This document shows positions 23,946 to 33,700 of a stretch of 49,072 bases of DNA, piece after piece (within the stretch, counting starts at the first letter, position 1; each line of letters opens with the position of its first letter). Under the pieces are notes generated by a model that saw only the letters and a program-made list of their open reading frames with translations, made no database searches and was not told the origin of the DNA. This DNA is from CAZDQL01 sp964507325. GTDB taxonomy: Bacteria > Planctomycetota > UBA1135 > GCA-002686595. Location of the stretch: positions 1 to 49,072 of the forward strand of contig CAZDQL010000043.1 of NCBI GenBank assembly GCA_964507325.1, in the 5' to 3' direction. A program made the translations under genes and the position numbers.

Positions 23946-25411
23946 TGGTCGGCATCGGCACCGCCGGTGGGCGGTTCCTTGCGTGGACTATGGGTAACGA
24001 CCTGCAACTGGCTACGAGACGGTTTGCGGGACCTCCCCGACCGGCGAGGGAGGCTACTCCTGGCTCGGTTCCTGGCATGGGCGTCCTGCGTGGATTGGAG
24101 GATGGCAGCGGAGGCGGCCACGGGGATCAACCAGACCAGGAGGTTCTGCTGCGCGTGAGTCACGCTCACGCCGATGAACATCACGCATTGCCCGAAGAGA
24201 CAGGCCCCCAGCCCCCAAGCGCGGATGCTCCCGCGCCGGTCCCTGCCGGCGAACTGGCGGAGCCTCCCCGTGTAGCCGAAGGCCAGGGACAGGTACCAGA
24301 CGAAGAGGACGAGCGCCAGCATCCCACCCTCGACAGCTTCCTTGACGTACTGGTTGGTCACGTCGAAGAGGTAGTAGCCCCAGTGCGCGGTGGATTTGGT
24401 GCCCAGGAGAAACCACTCCTGCCAGCGATTGACGGCAGCGTTGATCAACCGGTACCGGTGATAGCCCGTCGACCCGCTCACCACGCTGACTCGGGTTATC
24501 AAGTGCCACACAGGCATCGTCATGCTGAAGTGCAGCACGACGAGTATCAGCAAGGCTGAGCGTCGGATCAGCCGCATCCTGCGTCGCAGCGGGAAGAACG
24601 CCGCCGCCATCAGGGCTCCCCCCAGCCCCATCAAGGGGGTGCTGGACGAGGATTGGATGACGACGAACAGGCAACAAGCCAGTCCGAGCAGTGTCGAGAT
24701 GCGGGCCGCGGGCTTCGTCCAGAGCCTGATGGCGAGGAGAGGCATGAGTGCGACCCAGAAACACCCGGCGAGAATCGGGTGGGCGAAGGGGCCCTGACAT
24801 CGCATCTGCTCATCGCGTTGGGTCACGTACTCCGCGGCTCCACCTACTATTTTGTATAGATTCTGCCCCTGGTAGGCCTCGTAGTAGAAGGCCGCAGCTG
24901 CGGGAATGCTCATGGCGATGACCCACGCTCCGATCCTCTCGATGTCGCGCATGTCGTGGATCCACACCCGGGCGAGGGCATAGATACCCAGGGTGTCGAC
25001 TGTCAGGCCGAGCTTGTAGATCAAGGCCGACGGTGATCCGCGCAAGAGCGTGTAGGCCAGCACCGTCACAGCGGCCCAGGCGATCATGACCTTGTCCAAA
25101 CGGAGAAGCCTGATGCGCGCATACTCCCCGTTCGCGATTATCCTCAGCATCCCCACCACGACGAGGATCCTGCCGAAGTTGAAATCCAGCCCGAAGACGA
25201 CGAGACGTTGTGCTGTGGGGACTACGCTCTCCAGGATCAGGAGCGGAGCCAGGGCGTACTTCCGGGGCAGAAGGAAGGTCCCCAGGCAGGCGACCAGGAG
25301 CAGCGCCAACCCAACGGGGTAGAGCGTTGTCCGACCGTGGTAGCCGCGCTCACCGAAGCCCTGGGCAACGTAAGCGTCCTGCGCAGCGAGTGCCAACTCC
25401 ACCAGCGTCAT
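23942..25411 (-). CDS. Wzy/O-antigen ligase-like membrane polymerase
   Basis: 489 residues from ATG 25411 with ten or more hydrophobic segments between about 30 and 430. Features of the O-antigen polymerase/ligase superfamily: a large loop between about 310 and 360 with RYRLINAAVNRWQEW, LGTKSTAHWGY and DVTNQYVKEAVEGGMLALVLF, where the H, N/D..N and EGG positions match the conserved loop of Wzy_C proteins. It would polymerise flipped repeat units at the periplasmic face. The last 50 residues are polar and basic, probably cytoplasmic. Its coding region looks less GC-rich than the neighbours (for example near 24845-24865), as often seen for wzy genes. Both ends overlap adjacent genes by ATGA. 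Confidence 0.85.
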   Translation of the reverse strand: MTLVELALAAQDAYVAQGFGERGYHGRTTLYPVGLALLLVACLGTFLLPRKYALAPLLILESVVPTAQRLVVFGLDFNFGRILVVVGMLRIIANGEYARIRLLRLDKVMIAWAAVTVLAYTLLRGSPSALIYKLGLTVDTLGIYALARVWIHDMRDIERIGAWVIAMSIPAAAAFYYEAYQGQNLYKIVGGAAEYVTQRDEQMRCQGPFAHPILAGCFWVALMPLLAIRLWTKPAARISTLLGLACCLFVVIQSSSSTPLMGLGGALMAAAFFPLRRRMRLIRRSALLILVVLHFSMTMPVWHLITRVSVVSGSTGYHRYRLINAAVNRWQEWFLLGTKSTAHWGYYLFDVTNQYVKEAVEGGMLALVLFVWYLSLAFGYTGRLRQFAGRDRRGSIRAWGLGACLFGQCVMFIGVSVTHAQQNLLVWLIPVAASAAILQSTQDAHARNRARSSLPRRSGRSRKPSRSQLQVVTHSPRKEPPTGGADADQ

Positions 25412-26742
25412 GCCCGGTCTCCCCCGGCGGCCTTCGTCTCCCTAGGGGGGGCCAGCGTGGCTCTTTGGCGCAGGCGCTTCGTGAAGACGCGTTTCGCCGT
25501 TCCATAGATCGACTGAGCTTTCTCCCGCAGTGTCAGTGCGCGCAGCCATGGGCCGAAGGTCGATAGGTTCCGGTACCTGGGCGCAGCCACCCCCAGTGCC
25601 CTGCAGGCCCAAGACCGCCCCCAGACAGCCCCTCGGGACCTGAGGAGATTCGGCTGGGAGTCCACCAGAGCCTTGGCATCCACCGGGTGGAGTCGCAGGT
25701 GCCCCGCAGAGATGGCCTGCTGAACGCACTGGCGACCCCGCTCCGTGCGCGCCAGGACCAGGGACTCTCCCAGCGCCTCCGGCTCAGGGATCGTGCGCCA
25801 GGGATCCCCGACCGACACGTCGGCAAACTCGGCGGTGTGATCGGCGCAGACGTAGCAGCGCCACTGGCGGTACCGCTGCAGGATCCCTCCCCAGGAATCC
25901 TGATAGCTGAGTCGGGCCGTCTGCGGCCCGTCAGGGCCCTGACCCGTCACCTCGGCCCAGCCGGGCCAGCCGTTGCCTCGGTAACGAACGGACCGGACTG
26001 CGTTCGTGTCCTCGAACCCCATGCGACGGAGCATCTCCAGGGTCCCCTTCGTGGATGGGGTCCCCGCACAGAAGATTCCGATCGTCAGGCCGAGGTTCGG
26101 CTGTAGAGCCGGGCGCAGGGTGGCGGAATTGCGGGCGCCTCCTACGTCGCAGGGCTTGCCGATGAACACGCAGGGCGCGGGGGCATCCTCTACCTGCTGT
26201 AGCCCGTCGCAGGGGCTGGCCGGCGCGTAGCGGGATCCCGTGGCCTCGAGCATCTCCTCTCGGCTGGTACTGAGCACCGTCTCATTCAGGATCGGTGTGT
26301 CCCGGCGCGCGGTGATGTGCAGGGCACCGTGGAAGCCGAGATGCTCGAGCGCGTACAGGGTCAAGGCGGTGGCGACACCTCCGCTCGAGCCGCGATAGCG
26401 GATCTCCTCATCTGCAGCGTGCCCCTCCCAGATCTGCAGCACTGGCCCCCAGTCGGTCAGAAGTTCCGGGAGGAGCCCCTCACGCTCAGACAGGTCCTCG
26501 TGCTCCAAGCCCACCCCGGGGCAGGCGGCCAGGGCCTCATCGGTGCTGGAGGAGTCCACGAGGGCAGGCCGGCAGCCGCGGGCCTCATCGTCGACCATCT
26601 GGATGGCTCCGGGCTGCAGGTAGGCGCACGCTCCGCACCCACAGCACAGGTGCTTTTCTGCAACGTCCTGAATCGAGGAGAAGGCTCGGGGGACCATAGG
26701 CCGATGATCGGCGAATTCCAGGTGAGACCATAGCGTCCCCAC
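25408..26742 (-). CDS. Coenzyme F420 hydrogenase/dehydrogenase beta subunit (FrhB)-like iron-sulfur protein
   Basis: 444 residues from GTG 26742 (ATG 26697 is an alternative that removes 15). The N-terminus has HLCCGCGACAYLQPGAI, a 4Fe-4S motif. IRYRGSSGGVATAL matches the FrhB N-terminal domain, and FIGKPCDVGGAR, GIFCAGTPST and CYVCADHTAEFADVSVGDPW match the C-terminal domain. FrhB proper moves electrons to F420 or related flavins. The EPS-locus relatives sit beside polysaccharide pyruvyl transferases and have no proven reaction. Here the pyruvyl transferase gene is directly divergent, separated by 137 bases. The Wzy-like gene follows with an ATGA overlap. This gene leads the minus-strand glycan block. 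Confidence 0.87.
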   Translation of the reverse strand: MGTLWSHLEFADHRPMVPRAFSSIQDVAEKHLCCGCGACAYLQPGAIQMVDDEARGCRPALVDSSSTDEALAACPGVGLEHEDLSEREGLLPELLTDWGPVLQIWEGHAADEEIRYRGSSGGVATALTLYALEHLGFHGALHITARRDTPILNETVLSTSREEMLEATGSRYAPASPCDGLQQVEDAPAPCVFIGKPCDVGGARNSATLRPALQPNLGLTIGIFCAGTPSTKGTLEMLRRMGFEDTNAVRSVRYRGNGWPGWAEVTGQGPDGPQTARLSYQDSWGGILQRYRQWRCYVCADHTAEFADVSVGDPWRTIPEPEALGESLVLARTERGRQCVQQAISAGHLRLHPVDAKALVDSQPNLLRSRGAVWGRSWACRALGVAAPRYRNLSTFGPWLRALTLREKAQSIYGTAKRVFTKRLRQRATLAPPRETKAAGGDRA

Positions 26743-26879
26743 TCACGCGGCTCATCCCATTGCGAAGGAGATTCCTTGCCTTCACACCGGGACTTGCCGA
26801 TACCTGGGTGCTGGCGGTGTCTTGCACCGGGCGACACCCCGCTACCCACCCGCGATTCACTCTCCTCTCACGCCGATCC

Positions 26880-28193
26880 GTGGCGGAACCCAGCACACTC
26901 GAGCTGTGCCTGTTCGGCGCCTCCCCGTCGACGAGCAACCTGGGCGTATCGGCCCTGTTCCACGCGAGTCTCTCCCAGCTCTTGAGCCGCGTCCAAGAGG
27001 CCCAGATCACCGTCTTCGACCATGGCCGGGGTGTTCGTCAGGGCCAACTGCGAACGCGAGACCAAGAGCACTCCATCCGCCTCATCGGCGCCCACCACAG
27101 CCGCCGCCTCTGGCGAGGCGACACCCTCTGGACCATGCGCCAGGCAGGACGAGTCGGCGGGTTGGGCAACCGGGGGATACGGGCCATCCGGTCCGCCAGA
27201 GCGGTCCTGGACGTGAGCGGCGGCGACAGCTTCACGGACCTCTACGGCGAGAAGCGCTTCTGGGGCGTGATCCTCCCCAAGCTGATCACCTTGGAGCAGT
27301 CGACCCCCCTCGTGCTGCTGCCCCAGACCTACGGTCCCTTCCGGGACGACCGCCGCGCCCGCCTGGCACGCAGCGTCCTCGCCCGCTGCTCGACCGCCTG
27401 GGCGCGCGATCCGTGGAGTTTCGAGTCATTGCGACGAGTCGCCGGGGACGGCTTCGATCCCCAACGCCACAAACAGAGCGTGGACATGGCCTTCGGTCTG
27501 GAGCGGCGCACTCCGCGGGCTCCCCTCTCCTCACGGCTCGAGGAGTGGTTGACGCAACGCAGCGGGCCGGTGGTCGGCGTGAACGTCAGCGGTCTCGTGT
27601 ACCTCGACCCGGGGCGGGGCCGACGCGACTACGGCTTCCGAGCTGACTACCGCCAGCTGGTGCAGGGGCTCGTCAAGGGGCTACTCGAGGTCCCTGACCT
27701 CCATCTGGCACTCATCCCCCACGTACTCGCGCCGCCGGGGCACTACGAGTCGGACTACGAGGCCTCCCTGGCCGTGCGCGACGAGCTCCCCGCGGCTCTC
27801 GCAGCGCGGACGGTGGTGCTGCGTCCGGAGTACGACCAGTGTGAGATCAAGCACTGCATATCCCGTCTGGATTGGCTCTGTGGAACGCGCATGCACGCTA
27901 CGATCGCGGCGCTCTCCACGGGAGTCCCCGTGGCAGCCGTGGCCTACAGCCCGAAGTTCAAGGGGATCTTCGAGCTCTGTGGGCAGGCGCTGCACGTGGC
28001 CGACCCCACCGAGCTGGAGACCGAGGACATGGTGGCCCAGCTCCTGCGCTCCTTCGAGATGCGCGAGGAGGCCCGTCAAAGCCTGACCGAGCACCTGCCA
28101 GGAGTCCTCTCCAGCTTGAAGGCCCAGATGGACGAGCTGGTCACCTTGCTACGCGGTGCACCCGATTCCCGCCAGGACACGGCTTCTGGGTGA
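26880..28193 (+). CDS. Polysaccharide pyruvyl transferase family protein
   Basis: 437 residues from GTG 26880, chosen because the conserved domain starts at once (LELCLFGASPSTSNLGVSAL). The open frame extends upstream to a TTG at 26760, but that part is Arg/Pro-rich and lies in the divergent promoter gap. Conserved points: VLDVSGGDSFTDLYG, LPQTYGPF (LPQS.GPF in the family), WARDPWSFE, VGVNVSGLVY, LIPHVLAP, and near the end CGTRMHATIAALSTGVPVAAVAYSPKFKG (R.H..I.AL..G.P......  K..G). Such enzymes (CsaB, WcaK relatives) add a pyruvate ketal from phosphoenolpyruvate to a sugar, giving a negative charge. A GAGGAGG ribosome site for the next gene overlaps its end, so these two are co-transcribed. 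Confidence 0.88.
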   Translation: MAEPSTLELCLFGASPSTSNLGVSALFHASLSQLLSRVQEAQITVFDHGRGVRQGQLRTRDQEHSIRLIGAHHSRRLWRGDTLWTMRQAGRVGGLGNRGIRAIRSARAVLDVSGGDSFTDLYGEKRFWGVILPKLITLEQSTPLVLLPQTYGPFRDDRRARLARSVLARCSTAWARDPWSFESLRRVAGDGFDPQRHKQSVDMAFGLERRTPRAPLSSRLEEWLTQRSGPVVGVNVSGLVYLDPGRGRRDYGFRADYRQLVQGLVKGLLEVPDLHLALIPHVLAPPGHYESDYEASLAVRDELPAALAARTVVLRPEYDQCEIKHCISRLDWLCGTRMHATIAALSTGVPVAAVAYSPKFKGIFELCGQALHVADPTELETEDMVAQLLRSFEMREEARQSLTEHLPGVLSSLKAQMDELVTLLRGAPDSRQDTASG

Positions 28194-28200
28194 GGAGGTC

Positions 28201-29049
28201 ATGGCGCACGGGACGGACATCCTGATGATCACCTACAACCGGGCGCGCTACACCCGGTTGGCGCTCAGCAAGCTGCTGGAGCGCTGTGACGACAGCATGC
28301 GCGTGTGGGTCTGGCAGAACGGCAGCGATCCCGAGACGATGGCGGTGGTAGATGAGCTGCGCGACCACCCCCGTATGCATCGCTACCACCACAGCCCTGA
28401 AAACGTGCGTCTGACTACGCCGACCAACTGGCTGTGGAAGAACGCCAGTGGTGACTACCTGTCCAAGGTCGACGACGACTGCATCGTGCCCGAGGACTGG
28501 GGCGCTCTGTTGCGGCAGGCGCACGAGGACGAACCGCGCTTCGGCGTCATCGGCTGTTGGCGGTTCCAGGAGGAGGATTTCGTGCCCCGCCTGGCGGAGC
28601 GCAAGATCCGCGGATTCGGCGGCGGGCACCGGCTGCTGGTCAACCTGTGGGTCGAAGGTTCGGGGTACTTGATGAAGCGCGCGTGCCTGAACCGCTTCGG
28701 TCCGCTGAAGGAGGGGCAGAGCTTCACCGACTACTGCATCCAGATCGGGCGCGTGGGGTGGTTCAACGGTTGGATCTACCCCTTCCTCTATCAGGAGCAC
28801 ATGGACGACCCCCGCGCCGCGAACAGCGGTCTGGCCAGCGACGCGGATCTCGAGCGCTACCTGCCCCTCTCCGCCAAGCGCAACGGAGTCACTTCGGTTG
28901 CCGAGTGGCTGGAGCAGCTCAAGCGTTCCGCGCGCCGGGTCCAGGTGGCCTCCGCCGACCCCGCCTACTGGTCCCCCACCAGACGTAGACTGCGTAGGAT
29001 CGGGCGCCGCATCAAGCACTTGATCACGGGCCGGAAGAGCGAGTGGTAG
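28201..29049 (+). CDS. Family 2 glycosyltransferase
   Basis: 282 residues from ATG 28201, with a strong GAGGAGG ribosome site at about 28192-28198 that decides the start. DILMITYNRARYTRLALSKL is the GT-A opening; GDYLSKVDDDCIVPEDWGAL holds the DDD metal site; GVIGCWRFQEEDF and VEGSGYLMKRACLNRFG form the acceptor half. The C-terminus is basic (PTRRRLRRIGRRIKHLI), suggesting membrane contact. Donor and acceptor are unknown. It lies 7 bases after the pyruvyl transferase gene and overlaps the next glycosyltransferase gene by a few bases, so all three should form one operon. Confidence 0.9.
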   Translation: MAHGTDILMITYNRARYTRLALSKLLERCDDSMRVWVWQNGSDPETMAVVDELRDHPRMHRYHHSPENVRLTTPTNWLWKNASGDYLSKVDDDCIVPEDWGALLRQAHEDEPRFGVIGCWRFQEEDFVPRLAERKIRGFGGGHRLLVNLWVEGSGYLMKRACLNRFGPLKEGQSFTDYCIQIGRVGWFNGWIYPFLYQEHMDDPRAANSGLASDADLERYLPLSAKRNGVTSVAEWLEQLKRSARRVQVASADPAYWSPTRRRLRRIGRRIKHLITGRKSEW

Positions 29050-30008
29050 GGATGGTCGTTCCGCTCCGCTTCGCCTGCGTCATCCCCGCCTACAACCGGG
29101 AGAAAACCGTCGGGCGCGCCATCGAGAGCGCGTTGGCCCAAACCCGAACACCCGACGAGGTGATCGTGGTCGACGACGGGTCGACGGACGGGACCCGGGA
29201 GGTGGTCGCGTCCTACGGAGCGTCCGTGCGCTACGTCGACCAGGAGAACAGCGGCGCATCCACGGCGCGCAATCGTGGCGTGCGCGAGGCCACGGCCGAC
29301 TGGATCGCCTTCCTCGACTCCGACGATCACTTCACGCCGGGACACCTGGAGGCCATGGCCGCGGCGATCGACGCGACGGAGGGCGCCGCGGACTTCTACT
29401 TCGCCAACCTGCGGCGCACCGCGGAGGAGGGCGCCCACCTGCAGTGGGAGCAGGCGCGTTTCTCGATCGAGGGTCCCTGGGAGCTGCGTGAGGACGGGAC
29501 CGAGTGGGTCGTTCGCCCACGCATCCCGATGATGCTGCAGGGCAGCGTGTTCCAGCGCTCCCGTTTCCTGGCCAAGGGCGGGCTCTGGGAAGAGCTCCGG
29601 CGTCGCCACGACACGCACTGCTTCATCACGCACGGGGTCGGACACCCGATCTGCGCCGTCGATCACGTGGGCACGGTCATGACCTGTGACGACACCAGTG
29701 GAGATCGGCTCACATCCGTCATGGCTCCTCGCTCGGAGCCGTACTGGCGCTACTCGGCGATGCTCTGGTTGGACTGCCTGCGTCGCTTCCCGGACCTCCC
29801 CCGTCCTCAAGCGCTGCTCCTGCGCAGCCGGATCGTCGCCACTTACGTCAACTTGGCCAAGGCGCACGCGGCGGGGCATCGCTACGCAGCGGGCCTGGGC
29901 TGTGCTCTGCGCGCCCTGCGTTGGAGCCCAGGGCTGGTCCTGCGTTCCGTCCTGGGAAGGCGCCTCAGCGAAGAGGAGCTGTATCAGCGCGCGCGAAGCC
30001 GGCGGTGA
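29043..30008 (+). CDS. Family 2 glycosyltransferase
   Basis: 321 residues from GTG 29043, overlapping the preceding gene; ATG 29052 is an alternative that drops three residues. FACVIPAYNREKTVGRAIES and VIVVDDGSTDGTREVV are classical GT2 strands, SGASTARNRGV follows, and DWIAFLDSDDHFTPGHLEAM carries the DSDD metal site. The rest (about 120-321) has MMLQGSVFQRSRFLAKGG and a basic C-terminus. It is probably a repeat-unit glycosyltransferase with unknown donor. It is the last gene of the polysaccharide block; 109 bases separate it from the HNH gene, including a short TCCCGA/TCGGGA palindrome near 30027-30039. Confidence 0.93.
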   Translation: MVGMVVPLRFACVIPAYNREKTVGRAIESALAQTRTPDEVIVVDDGSTDGTREVVASYGASVRYVDQENSGASTARNRGVREATADWIAFLDSDDHFTPGHLEAMAAAIDATEGAADFYFANLRRTAEEGAHLQWEQARFSIEGPWELREDGTEWVVRPRIPMMLQGSVFQRSRFLAKGGLWEELRRRHDTHCFITHGVGHPICAVDHVGTVMTCDDTSGDRLTSVMAPRSEPYWRYSAMLWLDCLRRFPDLPRPQALLLRSRIVATYVNLAKAHAAGHRYAAGLGCALRALRWSPGLVLRSVLGRRLSEEELYQRARSRR

Positions 30009-30117
30009 GTCCGCGGCGAGCATCCGTCCCGACTCGGGATTGACCGCGCCTTCGCACTCCGCAACCACGAGGATTCACTTGTCCTTCAGAGCGGGGGGAC
30101 GATACTTGGGTGTAGCC

Positions 30118-30717
30118 ATGACCGTCGGCGTCCTGACCCAACCCACCCTGGTCCTCAACCGCTCCTGGGCCGCCATCGCGACGACCACCGTGCGCCACGC
30201 CCTGGGCATGGTGTTCACCGGGAGCGCGCGCGCCATCCGGCCCGAGACCTACGAGGCCCACGAGTTCGACTCCTGGGCGGACCTCGCTGTGCCCCCGGGT
30301 GAGCCGTGCATCCGTACGGTCTCCTTCGAGATCCGCGTACCGGAGGTGATCGTCCTCACCAGGTACCAGGGGATGCCCACCCAGCACGCGACCTTCTCGC
30401 GCCGCAACCTGTACAAGCGGGACCACAACACCTGCCAGTACTGCGGGATGCGGCCGGGGACCGCGGAGCTCTCGATCGATCACGTGGTGCCGCGCTCACG
30501 CGGTGGGAAGAGCTCCTGGGAGAACTGCGTCCTGGCCTGCGTGCGCTGCAACAGCCGCAAGGCGAGCCGCTCGCCGCACGACGCAGGCATGCGCCTGATC
30601 CGTCCCCCTAGAGCGCCTGCCTGGACGCCGATCATGGAGATTCCCGTGGCGCGCGTGCGCCAGTCCTGGCGCCGGTTCGTCAGCGATCGCTACTGGGACG
30701 TGCCGCTCCAGCCGTAG
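30118..30717 (+). CDS. HNH endonuclease
   Basis: 199 residues from ATG 30118. The C-terminal half has a complete HNH site framed by zinc cysteines: CQYCGMRPG, then IDHVVPRSRGGKSSWENCVLACVRCNSRKASR. The DH..P.S.GG...W.N....C..CN..K pattern is the PF01844-type signature. The first 90 residues (QPTLVLNRSWAAIATTTVRHA) match the conserved N-terminal part of the common chromosomal HNH family of similar length, found in many bacteria outside mobile elements. Its role there is not established; no restriction methylase or phage gene accompanies it here. It is convergent with the giant Calx-beta gene; a small GGCGC/GCGCC stem at 30725-30737 lies in the gap. Confidence 0.92.
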   Translation: MTVGVLTQPTLVLNRSWAAIATTTVRHALGMVFTGSARAIRPETYEAHEFDSWADLAVPPGEPCIRTVSFEIRVPEVIVLTRYQGMPTQHATFSRRNLYKRDHNTCQYCGMRPGTAELSIDHVVPRSRGGKSSWENCVLACVRCNSRKASRSPHDAGMRLIRPPRAPAWTPIMEIPVARVRQSWRRFVSDRYWDVPLQP

Positions 30718-30745
30718 ACGGCCAGGCGCGGCGCGCCCTGCCCTC

Positions 30746-33700
30746 CTACTGGGGAGCGGTGATCGTGATGTTGCCGATGCTGCAGTCCACGTCGTGGGAA
30801 ATGAGCAGCAGACTGCCCGTCTTCCACTCGTCCATGTCCTCCGTCAGGATCTCGAAGAACCAATCAGCCGGTTCGGGGGCACCCACGTCCCAGAGCCTCA
30901 GCTGATAGAGGGAGCGCCCATCCGGCTGTGTCGTGCAGCGGCCTCGCAGCAAGTAATGCTCGCCCAGGTCGACCGGCATGAAGAAGGGTGGCAAGCTGGT
31001 GCGGTCGCTGTAGTCCGATCCATAGCCTTCCCAGTACTCGTCGGTCGGTGAGTACCAGCGGTAGGCCATGAACATCCCCATGGGGAAGAAGACGTCGTGG
31101 GGCTGCTGCGTCCCGGGACTGTGGCCCGGCCAGCGCATGATCACGCCGAAGGCGTTGGCATTGGTGCCCGGGGTGACCCCATCGGGGTTGAGACTGTGGA
31201 CCTCGAAATCGAACACGAACTCGAAGTCCTCCCAGACCTCGTCCCCGATCGCCACCAGTCGGTCGTATCCGTAGTAGGGCACTCCACCGAAGCTGTTGCG
31301 CAGGCGCGGGGTACCACCACTCGAGTCGATCTCCCAGCGTCCGTCGACCACCTGACTGACATCTTCCAACTGGGCTACCGCACTCCAGTCGATCGAGTAC
31401 GGCTGGCTCCAAACGACACCCGGTGTGTAGTCGATCCACACCCTCAGCTGGGCCACGTTCTGATCGTTGTCGGTGGCCGTCAAGAGCACCTCGTTCAATC
31501 CGGAGAGCAGGGTCGAGTAGTCGATCTCGACATTGAAGTCACCGGGTTCGACCAGGCGCCAGGTATCGAGTCCGTCGACGCCCTCGACCGAGAGATCCAG
31601 ATCGGGGCCACCGTTCAGGGAGTAGGTCAGGGTCTCGACTTCGCCGCCTACGTCGTCTGTGACGTTGCCCAGGATGTTGACCCACTGCTGTGGGTTGCCG
31701 AGCTGACCGAAGGACAGCACCGGTTCGTTCTGCGCGTTCGGCGTGGCGTACCAGACCTCGAAGTTGGGCAGCCCGTCGAAACCCGGGGGACCGGTAGAGA
31801 CCACGATGTCGGAGGACTGCACGGCGGGGTTGCCGTTGCCGTCCTGGACCGTGATCTGCAGGTGGTACTCGGTGTCGGGGAGCAGGCCGGAGATGATGGC
31901 GTAGTCCTCGTAGACCAACGTCTGCCCGCTTTGGGGCCCGAAGGGGTAGTCACCGGCAGTCGTGCCCCAGCGCACCTCCCCACTCGTGCGCTCGTCGGTG
32001 GCCCAATCGACCCGCACCGCCGTATCACTGACCGGACGTCCCAGCGCGCTGTACAGGAACGGCACCGTCCCGTCGGACGGACAGCCCTGGTCTTCGGGCT
32101 CGATCGGCGTGGCGGCGTTGAAGGCGTAGTCGAAGGCGGCCAGCAGCCCGACGTACGGCGGCTCCTCGTTGCCAGCGAAGACGCCGGCCTTGGTGGGTAC
32201 GCAAGCGAAGGTCAGGGTGGATTCGTTCGCGAACCACGCCAGCCCATCGAAGGAATAGGACTGCGTCCACTGGTCACCCACGCGCTGCACTCGCAGCCAC
32301 AGGGGATCTCCCAGCCACGCCCCGCTCGAGATGACGGTCTTGCGCTCATCCACCAGTGCACCAGCATCGAAGACGCTGGCGTAGACCCTCAGCTGGGACC
32401 CGGTGTGGTGGCAGTCGAAGCGCAACCAGGTGTCGGCATCCTCCTCCACCACGATGCCGACGATCTGGTAGCGGGAGTCGAGCACCGTCTGCATCTTGAG
32501 CTCGATCTCGAAGTCCGTGTTCTGCACGGGCTGCATGATGCGGGCCGCGTTGTTGGTGAGCCACGGGGCGAACTCGTAGCCGCCGTAGGGCAACTCGATT
32601 TCGATCCGCGCCTCGCTCGTGCAGGTGTCGACCAGCCGCAGGCGTGCCTCGCCACCGCTCGGATCCACCCATTCCCAGGCTCCCAGATTGAGGTTGGGAT
32701 GGTTGAAGTCGTCCGAGAGGAAGCCCCCGTCACTCACGGTGGTGAAGGTGAAGTCCCCCTCACATGACGTCAGGCCGCCCAGATCCGCCGAGCACACCTG
32801 GAAGTGGTAGGTCGTGCTCGGGTCCAGCCCGCTGAGCAACACCGTGTGCTGCGTGACGAGCACGGGATCGAAGTAGGTGTCGGTGTAGCTCGAAGTCAGA
32901 CCGTAGTCGACCTGGCTGTCCGCCGGCTCGTTGGTCTTCCAGGTGATGGTCGCGAAGGTCGCCCCGGGGGTGACGTTCACATCCGAGATGACCGGAGGAT
33001 CCACGTCCGGCGCGAAGTGCGCCGTGACACTGCGGTCCTCGGTCATCGGCAGGGTCTGTGGGTTCGTGATGCCGGAGAGATCGCCCGACCACCCCACGAA
33101 GGCCCAGCCCGCGCTCGGAGAGGCGCTGACCTCGACCAGATCGGCACAGGTGTAGTCCGTCTGATCGGGGACGACCACGATGGTGCCGGCTCCCTGCCCA
33201 GGGGGATCGACGACAGTGGTCAAGGTGTAGGGTCCATCACCGGAGTAGGCCCCGTCCTCCGGCACGATCGGCTCGTTCAGGTTGAAGAAGTAGTCGAGGA
33301 CCGCGGTGTGAGCGGGCGAGCTGGCACCCGATGCGTTGCCGGCGTAAAGGGCCGCCTGGGAGACGGTCATGACGTGAGTGACGTCCTGCAGGACCGTGGT
33401 CCAGCTCATTCCATTGGTCGAGAAGCGCTGGGTCCAGAGGTCGCCCGTGCGCGAGACCCGCATCCAGAGCGGCTCGCCGAGCGCGCCGAGACCGACGTCG
33501 ACCAATTCCGTGGGGACGCCGTTCACGATGGCACCCGCGTAGGCATACACCTCGCTGCCGTCTGAGTAGAAGTCGAATCGCAGCCAGTTCGAGTCGTCCT
33601 GCTTGATCAGGACCCCCTGGATCTGCGTCCCCAAAGTCAACTCCGACTCGAACTTCACCTCGAACGCCAGATCCGTGTCGTTGACGTCCTGCACGACGTG

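Noticed and set aside
26760..26879. N-terminal extension of the pyruvyl transferase from TTG 26760, with AAGGAG at about 26765
   Set aside because: The AAGGAG faces a TTG in another frame, and the extension is Arg/Pro-rich; the conserved domain begins right after GTG 26880.
30118..30717. HNH gene as part of a restriction system or mobile element
   Set aside because: No methylase, integrase, transposase, inverted ends or phage genes are nearby; the protein resembles the widespread stand-alone chromosomal HNH family.
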